From Pullulanibacillus sp. KACC 23026 (GTDB taxonomy: Bacteria > Bacillota > Bacilli > Bacillales > Sporolactobacillaceae), in NCBI RefSeq assembly GCF_029094525.1, contig NZ_CP119107.1:4092001-4156000 (forward strand): a stretch of 64,000 nt of DNA, given 5' to 3'. A model generated the notes under the pieces. The model was given only the letters and a program-made list of their open reading frames with translations. It did no database searches and was not told the DNA's origin. Made by a program: the position numbers and the translations under genes. Shown piece by piece: positions 1 to 5,936 of the stretch; the first letter of the stretch is position 1; every line of letters starts with the position of its first letter.

Positions 1-23
1 CAAAAATTAAGGTAAATTACCAA

Positions 24-68
24 ATGTACGAACAATTTATCACAGATTAAATATAAACGTTCGGATTA
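24..68 (+). promoter_or_regulatory. Candidate pair of PurR boxes upstream of guaC
   Basis: Two CGAAC cores face each other, at 29-33 (plus strand) and 59-63 (minus strand). The second box reads TAATCCGAACGTT on the minus strand, close to the Bacillus PurBox AWWWCCGAACWWT; the first, ATGTACGAACAAT, is weaker. The spacing of about 18 bp between the boxes resembles the 16-17 bp known for Bacillus subtilis PurR sites. The gene just downstream is a purine gene. PurR control is inferred from these matches. Confidence 0.55.
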
Positions 69-83
69 GGAGTGTAAAACTAA

Positions 84-1067
84 ATGGAAAACGTATTCGA
101 TTATGAAGATATTCAGCTAATTCCTAATAAATGTATTGTTAACAGCCGTTCAGAATGTGATACACGCGTACAGTTTGGCGGCAGAACTTTCAAGCTTCCT
201 GTTGTACCAGCTAATATGCAAACCATTATCGATGAAAAAATTGCTGTGTTTTTAGCCGAAAACGATTACTTTTATATCATGCATCGCTTTAATCCTGAGA
301 AACGTATTCATTTTATTAAAGATATGATGAACCGCGGCCTTTATTCCTCGATTAGTGTAGGAGTAAAAGAAGAAGAATATGCGTTTATTGAAGAACTTAA
401 AAAGGAACAACTATCTCCCGAATACATCACCATTGATATTGCTCATGGCCATTCCAATGCCGTGATCAACATGATTCAGCATATTAAAAAGCATTTGCCA
501 AACAGCTTCGTTATCGCTGGAAACGTTGGTACCCCTGAAGCCGTTCGGGAGCTCGAAAATGCTGGAGCAGACGCAACAAAAGTGGGAATCGGACCTGGTA
601 AGGTTTGTATTACGAAAATTAAGACAGGATTTGGTACAGGAGGCTGGCAGCTTGCCGCTCTCCGCTGGTGCGCAAAAGCCGCTACTAAGCCGATTATTGC
701 GGATGGCGGCATTCGGACTCATGGTGACATCGCCAAATCCGTTCGTTTCGGGGCATCGATGGTCATGATTGGCTCTCTATTTGCAGGACACGAAGAATCC
801 CCCGGACAAACCATTGAGCGCGATGGCAAATTGTATAAAGAATACTTTGGTTCAGCATCTGAGTATCAAAAAGGGGAAAGAAAGAATGTCGAGGGAAAAC
901 GGATGTATGTCGAGCACAAAGGGGCCCTTCTTGACACCTTGATTGAAATGGAACAAGACCTTCAATCTTCTATCTCTTACGCTGGCGGCAACAAGCTGGA
1001 CGCGATTCGCACCGTTGATTACGTCATCGTCAAAAACTCCATCTTTAACGGAGATCGAGTCTATTAA
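84..1067 (+). CDS. guaC: GMP reductase
   Basis: Converts GMP to IMP with NADPH, releasing ammonia, and so links guanine to adenine nucleotide pools in the cytoplasm. The 327-residue protein matches the usual length of the Bacillus GuaC type. It has the IMPDH/GMPR TIM-barrel signatures: GNVGTPE near 146, the catalytic loop GPGKVCITK with the nucleophile at Cys175, and [12 protein letters not shown] near 205. The start at 84 is set by a TAGGAG ribosome binding site about 11 bases upstream. It stands alone, with a hairpin terminator after it and candidate PurR boxes before it. The GMP reductase assignment, rather than IMP dehydrogenase, rests on length and the lack of CBS domains. Confidence 0.95.
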   Translation: MENVFDYEDIQLIPNKCIVNSRSECDTRVQFGGRTFKLPVVPANMQTIIDEKIAVFLAENDYFYIMHRFNPEKRIHFIKDMMNRGLYSSISVGVKEEEYAFIEELKKEQLSPEYITIDIAHGHSNAVINMIQHIKKHLPNSFVIAGNVGTPEAVRELENAGADATKVGIGPGKVCITKIKTGFGTGGWQLAALRWCAKAATKPIIADGGIRTHGDIAKSVRFGASMVMIGSLFAGHEESPGQTIERDGKLYKEYFGSASEYQKGERKNVEGKRMYVEHKGALLDTLIEMEQDLQSSISYAGGNKLDAIRTVDYVIVKNSIFNGDRVY

Positions 1068-1086
1068 TTAGAAACGCAGGAAACGC

Positions 1087-1135
1087 AGGGACGGTTCTCC
1101 TGTTTCATACTAGGGAGAACCGTCCTCTCTTTTTC
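1087..1135 (+). terminator. Terminator of guaC built from a REP-like repeat
   Basis: A perfect 12-bp stem (GGACGGTTCTCC at 1089-1100 pairing with 1114-1125) is followed by a T-rich run at 1128-1135. The left part belongs to the GAAACGC...GGGACGGTTCT repeat family also present at 1713 and 11041, so the repeat appears to have been taken over as a terminator. Confidence 0.7.
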
Positions 1136-1139
1136 CTTC

Positions 1140-1700
1140 TTACAAGTCGAAAGTTTCTTGAATCATTCTCGCCGCTTCCACGGCAGATAGGTCTGTATTA
1201 TCTAGTCTAAGATAATGCTCTCTTTGTATTTCCCCCTCCAAAGAATTCAGCCTGTACGCTTCCATGGAACTCTTTAAATTGTTCTCAGACCATTCAAGGT
1301 TTCGCTTAGTCGGCTTTTGTTCAAGCCGAAGCGGAGTCTTATTGCGTTCCAGTCGAACATTCAGGTCAGCCTCTAACTCTACTAAGTACACGGTCCCGCC
1401 TCTTGATTCAAACAACTCACAAACTCCATTGATATAATCCCAGTCTGATTGTTGATCAAATGCCCAAACATACGTAAAAATTAATCCATAGAGATTGCTC
1501 TTGGATACCTCTTCAAAGATTTCCTGACGAAATAGATTAACTAAACGTTTTCCCTCTTTAGTGCCGTAATCAAAAAAAGGAGACACCAAATCTATCGTCA
1601 TGTGGTTATGAAAAAGCTTCAACCCTGTTCTTTTAGCTAACTCTAGACCAACTGCCATCTTTCCCACAGCCTGCGGTCCCACAATTAATACTAGTTTCAA
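1140..1700 (-). CDS. P-loop nucleotide kinase-like protein
   Basis: A 186-residue cytoplasmic protein with a Walker A loop GPQAVGKM at residues 8-15 directly after the first beta strand, the layout of shikimate kinase/AAA_33-type small P-loop kinases. An RLERNKTPLR segment near residue 120 looks like a lid, and EWSENNL follows. The substrate cannot be told from sequence; a nucleoside, sugar or antibiotic kinase are all possible. The start is supported by a GGGGGGAG ribosome binding site just upstream. The gene stands apart from its neighbours, with REP-like repeats on both sides. It is most likely a genuine kinase-fold protein, but no specific function can be given. Confidence 0.7.
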   Translation of the reverse strand: MKLVLIVGPQAVGKMAVGLELAKRTGLKLFHNHMTIDLVSPFFDYGTKEGKRLVNLFRQEIFEEVSKSNLYGLIFTYVWAFDQQSDWDYINGVCELFESRGGTVYLVELEADLNVRLERNKTPLRLEQKPTKRNLEWSENNLKSSMEAYRLNSLEGEIQREHYLRLDNTDLSAVEAARMIQETFDL

Positions 1701-1712
1701 ATGACTCCCCCC

Positions 1713-1774
1713 TGAAACGCGGGTGAAACGCGGGGACGGTTCTCTTGTTTCATATTAATGGAGAACCGTCTCCT
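1713..1774. repeat. REP-like palindromic repeat, second copy
   Basis: Contains two GAAACGCGGG starts followed by GGGGACGGTTCTC and, after a short loop, GAGAACCGTCTCC, so it can fold as a 10-bp or longer hairpin. It is the same family as the copies at 1069-1126 and 11041-11067. It lies between two minus-strand genes and has no T-run on the minus strand, so it is not an obvious terminator. Confidence 0.75.
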
Positions 1775-1791
1775 CCTTTTCCCCGCTTAGC

Positions 1792-2187
1792 CTATTTGGT
1801 TTTCACTAAGCTTTTATGTCTCACTCTAAATGCTGACCAGGTGTCATCAATGGAGATAAGTGAAACTCCCAGGTAACCCGCCTCTTCAATCCTTTCCCAG
1901 CCATGATCGCGATTGATGTCTGTTTTTATCTTTGAGCTCTTCTTTGGAAAGGCCACCCACAAATAGGTGTTCCTATCCAATTTAGGGATGAGTAAGGGGA
2001 CATACTGTGCTAGCTCCTGCGAACTGGAAACAAACAACAGGATCAAATCATAATGAGACTCCTCTAGTCCCACCGACTGACTAACATTGCTCGGAAGTTC
2101 CTCAGTAGGAAGCTGAAAATCAGCCGGAGCATTTACTACCGTTACATGAAACCCTTCTTTAATTAGCAGCTTTTTAACAAGTCCCAT
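1792..2187 (-). CDS. DUF3052-like hypothetical protein
   Basis: A 131-residue soluble protein with no recognised catalytic motif. Its opening (LVKKLLIKEGFHVTVVNAP, then LPTEELPSNV) resembles DUF3052-type proteins, which have a conserved 'lgik.g..v.lvnaP..f...L..LP' start. The middle has the alternating hydrophobic strands of an alpha/beta fold (YDLILLFVSS, YLWVAFPKKSS), and the C-terminus is basic. A GAGAAGCACGAG stretch precedes the ATG as a fair ribosome binding site. It is read alone. The family assignment is from memory of motifs and is moderate; the function is unknown. Confidence 0.55.
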   Translation of the reverse strand: MGLVKKLLIKEGFHVTVVNAPADFQLPTEELPSNVSQSVGLEESHYDLILLFVSSSQELAQYVPLLIPKLDRNTYLWVAFPKKSSKIKTDINRDHGWERIEEAGYLGVSLISIDDTWSAFRVRHKSLVKTK

Positions 2188-2289
2188 CTCGTGCTTCTCC
2201 TCTTCTCAAATCATTTATGGAGTGAAACAAAAACTTATATAATATGGCCATGATTCTACGATATTAACGGTTCTTGGTCAAATCTACTA

Positions 2290-2340
2290 TAGACATAACA
2301 CCTTTTGGTGATATAATCATTATGACACTATAAGGTGTTA
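2290..2340 (+). promoter_or_regulatory. Promoter with ArsR-type operator for the SRPBCC-ArsR operon
   Basis: A -35 TAGACA (2290-2295) and a perfect -10 TATAAT (2312-2317) are 16 bp apart. A perfect 9-bp inverted repeat brackets the -10: TAACACCTT at 2296-2304 and AAGGTGTTA at 2332-2340. An inner CACC-TTTT-GGTG palindrome overlaps the left arm. The placement between -35 and just past the start of transcription fits repression by the ArsR protein encoded second in the operon; this is inference. Confidence 0.6.
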
Positions 2341-2363
2341 CATAATGACCGGAGGTTTTTAAA

Positions 2364-2789
2364 ATGAACCATCAGGAACTGCTACCGCCTATTACAAAAA
2401 ACATTGTTCTAAATGCCCCTATTGAAAAAGTTTGGAAGGCCGTCGCGACGTCAGAAGGTCTTGAATCCTGGTGGATGCCCAATACTTTTGAGCCTGTATT
2501 AGGGTATGAATTTGTTCTTCACGCTGGTGAGTATGGCGATTCACCTTGCAAAGTAACAGAGATCGATCCGCCTTATCGCTTAAGTTTTACATGGGGGAAT
2601 GATTGGGAGCTTACCTTTGAATTAAAGAAATTAGCTCCTGAAAAAACAGAATTCACCTTAATCCATTCCGGCTGGGATTCAGAAAAAGTCACAGAGTTTG
2701 ACCAGCCACATTCAGCTATTCGAAATCATATGAGTACAGGTTGGGATAGGCTAGTCCAAGATAAACTTTCTAAAATCATTGGAGCATAG
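2364..2789 (+). CDS. SRPBCC (AHSA1-like) domain protein
   Basis: A 141-residue START/SRPBCC-fold protein of the AHSA1 branch. The N-terminal pattern IVLNAPIEKVWKAVATSEGL, the WWMP turn, and a C-terminal long helix ending in GWDRLVQDKL are typical. Such proteins bind small hydrophobic ligands in a helix-grip pocket; the ligand here is unknown. The stop at 2787-2789 is two bases before the next ATG, so it is cotranscribed and probably translationally coupled with the ArsR regulator. SRPBCC-ArsR pairs are common in Bacillales. A CGGAGG ribosome binding site precedes the start. Confidence 0.85.
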   Translation: MNHQELLPPITKNIVLNAPIEKVWKAVATSEGLESWWMPNTFEPVLGYEFVLHAGEYGDSPCKVTEIDPPYRLSFTWGNDWELTFELKKLAPEKTEFTLIHSGWDSEKVTEFDQPHSAIRNHMSTGWDRLVQDKLSKIIGA

Positions 2790-2791
2790 AG

Positions 2792-3118
2792 ATGAGTGCC
2801 GAGCAGCACAATCGCGATGTGTTCCAAGCGATTTCGGATCCCACCCGCCGCAGTCTATTGAAACTGCTGGCAGACCAAGAAATGCCGATCGCAGCCATCG
2901 TCGCTCAATTTCCAATCACACGCACGGCTATTAACAAACATCTTCACATCCTCTCTGAAGCAGGTCTTGTCAGAAGTCAGAAGGTTGGGCGTGAAACCCG
3001 TTTTACTTTGCAACCAGAGCCATTGGTAGAGCTGAAACAATGGCTTTCATTTTTTGAAACCTATTGGGAGAATAAGCTAGACGCACTCAAAGAATTGGTT
3101 GAAAAAGAAACACATTAA
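2792..3118 (+). CDS. ArsR-family winged-helix repressor
   Basis: A 108-residue DNA-binding protein with the ArsR core: ISDPTRRSLLKLLADQEMPI at 13-32, recognition helix TRTAINKHLHILSEAGLV near 43-60, and the wing KVGRETRF. There is no Cys-based metal site (no ELCVCDL motif), so metal sensing is unlikely; these AHSA1-linked ArsR proteins are of the non-metal type. It follows the SRPBCC gene with a two-base gap. It probably represses its own operon through the inverted repeat at 2296-2340. The start lacks a strong separate ribosome binding site, which fits coupling to the upstream gene. Confidence 0.88.
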   Translation: MSAEQHNRDVFQAISDPTRRSLLKLLADQEMPIAAIVAQFPITRTAINKHLHILSEAGLVRSQKVGRETRFTLQPEPLVELKQWLSFFETYWENKLDALKELVEKETH

Positions 3119-3191
3119 CTTAAAAGCCGAGCGCTCATTATTTGTTGTCTTGATACAAAATTAAAAATTTCTCCAGTATGACTAATGCCTA

Positions 3192-3220
3192 TTGACCGTT
3201 TAAATAATTTGTATTAAGAT
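3192..3220 (+). promoter_or_regulatory. Promoter of the T-box-controlled thrS-like gene
   Basis: A -35 TTGACC at 3192-3197 and a -10 TAAGAT at 3215-3220 are separated by 17 bp. Transcription would begin near 3228, shortly before the first T-box leader. Confidence 0.5.
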
Positions 3221-3248
3221 GGCAACAATAATTTAAACGTTATAGAAA

Positions 3249-3512
3249 GCAATGACAAGGACATGGATCACTCGTTCATTTTCTTAAAAGAGATCAGGGT
3301 CATCGGCTGAAAGCCCTGAAGAAAAGCGAATGATTTACCACCTTGGAGCTATTATGGGGAAATGGTTTTAACCAGACTATCCATGATAGGGAAATCCGTT
3401 ATCATTATCGAGCAAAAAGCTAATGGATAACTGAGCTTTTTGGAATTATGGGTGGAACCACGACCGCACTCGTCCCTATCATAGGGAGGAGTGCGGTTTT
3501 TTATTTTTTTAA
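3249..3512 (+). promoter_or_regulatory. T-box riboswitch 1 (threonine specifier)
   Basis: A transcription-attenuating leader that senses uncharged tRNA. Visible parts: stem I start GACAAGGACATG, AGAGATCAGGG-GGCTGAAAGCCCT arm, specifier ACC (threonine) at 3337-3339 before ACCTTGGAGCT, the T-box GGGTGGAACCACG at 3450-3462, and a terminator with a 14-bp stem (3464-3477 with 3483-3496) plus T-run. The specifier agrees with the downstream ThrRS gene. Confidence 0.93.
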
Positions 3513-3524
3513 ATAAATAATTTT

Positions 3525-3776
3525 AGCGTTGATAAGGACATGAATCCTTCGAAAGTTTCTATACAGAGAACAGGGTCACCGACTGAGAGCCCTGAAGAAA
3601 CCCGATGGATTTACCCCCTTGGAGCTATTATAGGGAAATGGGGCACACCCAAATTATCTATAATCGGACTAACCGTTATCCTTTTCGAGCAAGAAGCTTC
3701 AATCCAAACAGCTTCTTGGCATTAGGGTGGTACCACGACCGCACTCGTCCCTATCTTAGGGAAGAGTGCGGTTTTA
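3525..3776 (+). promoter_or_regulatory. T-box riboswitch 2 (threonine specifier)
   Basis: A second complete leader in tandem. It repeats the GATAAGGACATG start, an ACAGGGTCACCGACTGAGAG arm, specifier ACC at 3613-3615 before the TTGGAGCTATT motif, T-box AGGGTGGTACCACG at 3724-3737, and a terminator stem 3739-3752 with 3758-3771 followed by TTTT. Its terminator arm is nearly identical to that of leader 1, indicating duplication. The base after the specifier is C rather than the usual A. Confidence 0.92.
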
Positions 3777-3807
3777 ATTATATTAAAAACAATAGGAGGA
3801 ATTTAAA

Positions 3808-5010
3808 ATGATTCATCAATCGGAAGCTGAAAAACGTAATCATCGCAAGTTGGGTCAAGAGTTAGAGCTGTTTGCTTCTATGGAAGAGGCGCCCGGCATG
3901 CCATTCTTTCTGCCAAACGGGATGGTCATCCGGAATGAACTCGAGAATTTCTGGAGGAAAAAGCATCAAAAAGCCGGCTATCAGGAAATTAAAACACCGA
4001 TTATGATGAAACAGGAGCTTTGGGAGCAATCCGGTCATTGGGACCATTATCACGAGAACATGTATTTTTCAAAGGTCGATGATCAGCATTACGCCATTAA
4101 GCCGATGAACTGCCCCGGTGCCATTCTCATCTTCAACAGTAAACGACGAAGCTATCGAGAACTTCCAATCCGCTATGCCGAGCTCGGACTGGTTCATCGT
4201 CATGAACTATCTGGGTCTTTAAATGGATTGCTCAGAGTCCGCTCCTTTACGCAGGATGATGCGCATCTATTTGTGCCCCCTGAAAAAATCGAATCTGAAC
4301 TCGAAAAAGTACTCGAATTAATTGATGAGTTTTACTCCCATTTTGGTTTTGAATATAAGGTCGAACTTTCAACGCGGCCAGAAAACTTTATGGGTTCAGA
4401 AGAGCTGTGGAATCAGGCAGAATCCTCTTTAGAATCTGTTCTTAAGCAGAAAATGGTCCCTTACCATCTCAATCCTGGCGATGGTGCCTTTTACGGACCA
4501 AAGATTGATTTTCATATTCTCGATTCCCTTGGGCGAAGCTGGCAATGCGGAACGGTTCAGTTGGATTTCCAGATGCCGGAAAAGTTTAACTGTTCCTATG
4601 TGGGTGAAGATAATCATGCCCATCGCCCTGTGCTGATTCACCGCGCCATTTATGGTTCGGTTGAACGTTTTTTGGCCATCTTAATTGAGCATTATGCAGG
4701 GGAATTTCCTCTCTGGCTTGCCCCTGTTCAAGCCAAAATCGTTTCAATTGCGGATGCCCATGCAAGCTATGCCTATAAGATAAAAGCCGAACTGGAATCA
4801 GCAGGTTTTCGCGTCGAGGTAGACAACCGGAATGAAAAAATCGGGTTAAAAATTAGAGAAGCCGAAAAACAAAAAATCCCTTATATGTTAGTGGTTGGCG
4901 ATCAAGAAATGGAGAAAGAGACCGTCGCGCTCCGCAAACGAAAAGAAGGAAACCTTGGCGCCCTCAGCATCCATGACCTGATCGAACGATTTTCTAATGA
5001 AATTCATTAA
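3808..5010 (+). CDS. Short threonyl-tRNA synthetase lacking TGS and editing domains
   Basis: Charges tRNA-Thr with threonine. At 400 residues it is far shorter than the usual bacterial ThrRS of about 640: it begins at the catalytic domain, with no TGS or editing (SAD) domain. The catalytic zinc ligands are all present (Cys102 in MNCPGA, His153 in DDAHLF, His278 in LIHRAIYGS), as are motif 2 (ELGLVHRHELSG) and motif 3 (GSVERFLAIL). An anticodon-binding domain fills about 305-398. The ATG at 3808 follows AGGAGGAATTTAAA. Two tandem Thr T-boxes precede it, like the multiple leaders known before Bacillus subtilis thrZ. It is probably a second, starvation-induced ThrRS. Loss of editing would predict Ser-tRNA-Thr errors unless another protein edits. 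Confidence 0.9.
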   Translation: MIHQSEAEKRNHRKLGQELELFASMEEAPGMPFFLPNGMVIRNELENFWRKKHQKAGYQEIKTPIMMKQELWEQSGHWDHYHENMYFSKVDDQHYAIKPMNCPGAILIFNSKRRSYRELPIRYAELGLVHRHELSGSLNGLLRVRSFTQDDAHLFVPPEKIESELEKVLELIDEFYSHFGFEYKVELSTRPENFMGSEELWNQAESSLESVLKQKMVPYHLNPGDGAFYGPKIDFHILDSLGRSWQCGTVQLDFQMPEKFNCSYVGEDNHAHRPVLIHRAIYGSVERFLAILIEHYAGEFPLWLAPVQAKIVSIADAHASYAYKIKAELESAGFRVEVDNRNEKIGLKIREAEKQKIPYMLVVGDQEMEKETVALRKRKEGNLGALSIHDLIERFSNEIH

Positions 5011-5035
5011 AAAGGCGATTACTCTTTTTATATTT

Positions 5036-5075
5036 TGGAGAGATCAGGGCACTGGTCCGAAAGTCAACAAATATG
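5036..5075 (+). other. Possible relic of a T-box stem I
   Basis: AGAGATCAGGGCACTGG followed by CCGAAAG resembles the stem I arm of the two leaders upstream (AGAGATCAGGGTCATCGG then CTGAAAG). No specifier, T-box sequence or terminator follows, so it would be a decayed fragment lying just after the ThrRS gene. The match is short and could be chance. Confidence 0.4.
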
Positions 5076-5117
5076 AGATTTTCTTAAATGAGCCGGAATA
5101 GGCAATCCCCAACTCAT

Positions 5118-5205
5118 TAAGAGAATAGCGAATGCTTGTTACTCCTAATTGGAAAACGGCCTAGGTTTCGGTGATTTAGCGAATGCTTGTTACATCTAAT
5201 TTTTT
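5118..5205. repeat. Two solitary copies of the GCGTATGCTCGTTAC-type repeat
   Basis: TAGCGAATGCTTGTTAC occurs twice, about 53 bp apart, each followed by a CTAATT end. The motif is a diverged form of the AGCGTATGCTCGTTAC core of the 62-63 kb tandem array. The 5011-5421 gap otherwise holds only the T-box-like relic and a terminator hairpin. Confidence 0.6.
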
Positions 5206-5264
5206 TCCGTATCCTCATTTCTCTATTTTGCCTCTCCTTTCTGGCATTCTTACTTATGTGAGGA

Positions 5265-5340
5265 TGGGACAGAAGTAGTTTACAAATAGAAAAAACCGAA
5301 CTTATTCACACATTTTAACGTGATGGGTTCGGTTTTTCGT
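5265..5340. terminator. Bidirectional terminator in a TGGGACA-type element
   Basis: A hairpin AAAAAACCGAAC...GGTTCGGTTTTTCG lies between convergent genes, with A-run and T-run on either side. It follows a GGATGGGACAGAAGTAG motif; the same arrangement (GGGCTGGGACATAACTAG then hairpin then TTTTTCGTT) occurs at 63040-63120, so this is a two-copy repeat that carries a terminator. Confidence 0.65.
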
Positions 5341-5421
5341 TAAGTCATTTATGAAACGCTCCGTCAAAATACGTCGCTATCCGCGGGCACGGCCTCAGCC
5401 TCTTTATTTAACTCATAACAA

Positions 5422-5718
5422 TCAAGGTTTTACATAGTTGAACTCGATTTCGTCCTTTTGCTTGTTATAGTCTATATGCAAGTCGTGACCATTAAAAAAC
5501 CAGACGTCGCCTTCCTCAACAAAGAACAAGACGTCATCGACCTTTGTCTGAACGGCTACATTTTTTGGTTCGTTATCTACCGTGAAACCGAGTGCAAAGC
5601 CTTCCTGTACAGGGCTTGTTCCATAAATTTGAGAATAGAAACGGACTCCATTGCCGGGCTCGACACCTACTTCTTCCTTGAACCAATCCATAGCTTCTTG
5701 ACTAATTTTTATCTCCAT
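5422..5718 (-). CDS. HesB/IscA-like protein, YneR type
   Basis: A 98-residue protein with the HesB-like beta fold, beginning MEIKISQEAMDWFKEEVG and containing GVRFYSQIYG and GFALGFTVD. It resembles the Bacillus YneR group rather than true A-type Fe-S scaffolds: there is not one cysteine in the protein, so the three cluster-binding cysteines of IscA/SufA are missing and it cannot hold a cluster in the classical way. The function of this group is unknown. A GAGGGGAATCAAC ribosome binding site precedes the ATG. It is read alone, convergent with the ThrRS-like gene across a terminator. Confidence 0.75.
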   Translation of the reverse strand: MEIKISQEAMDWFKEEVGVEPGNGVRFYSQIYGTSPVQEGFALGFTVDNEPKNVAVQTKVDDVLFFVEEGDVWFFNGHDLHIDYNKQKDEIEFNYVKP

Positions 5719-5899
5719 GTTGATTCCCCTCTACCTTTTTAAGGATGTTTACTTAAAGTATAAATCACTCGATGCTTATACGCTAATTATGAGTATATGC
5801 CTGATTTTACGTTGTGACTCTTCACACTTTTTCATAAAGAAAACTTGGCTATCGTCAACCCCCTAGGTGAAGGCGTTTTCCCATGCATCTTAATGTATG

Positions 5900-5933
5900 A
5901 AAAAACCTCCACAGGCAAAAGCCCGTGGAGACA
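5900..5933 (-). terminator. Terminator of yhgE
   Basis: On the minus strand CTCCACGGGC-TTTT-GCCTGTGGAG (5930-5907) is followed by GTTTTTTC. It lies four bases past the yhgE stop. Confidence 0.85.
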
Positions 5934-5936
5934 TTT

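Noticed and set aside
3540-3811. Two short open frames within the second T-box leader
   Set aside because: They lie over the conserved stem I and T-box structure and have no start signals; the RNA explains the sequence.
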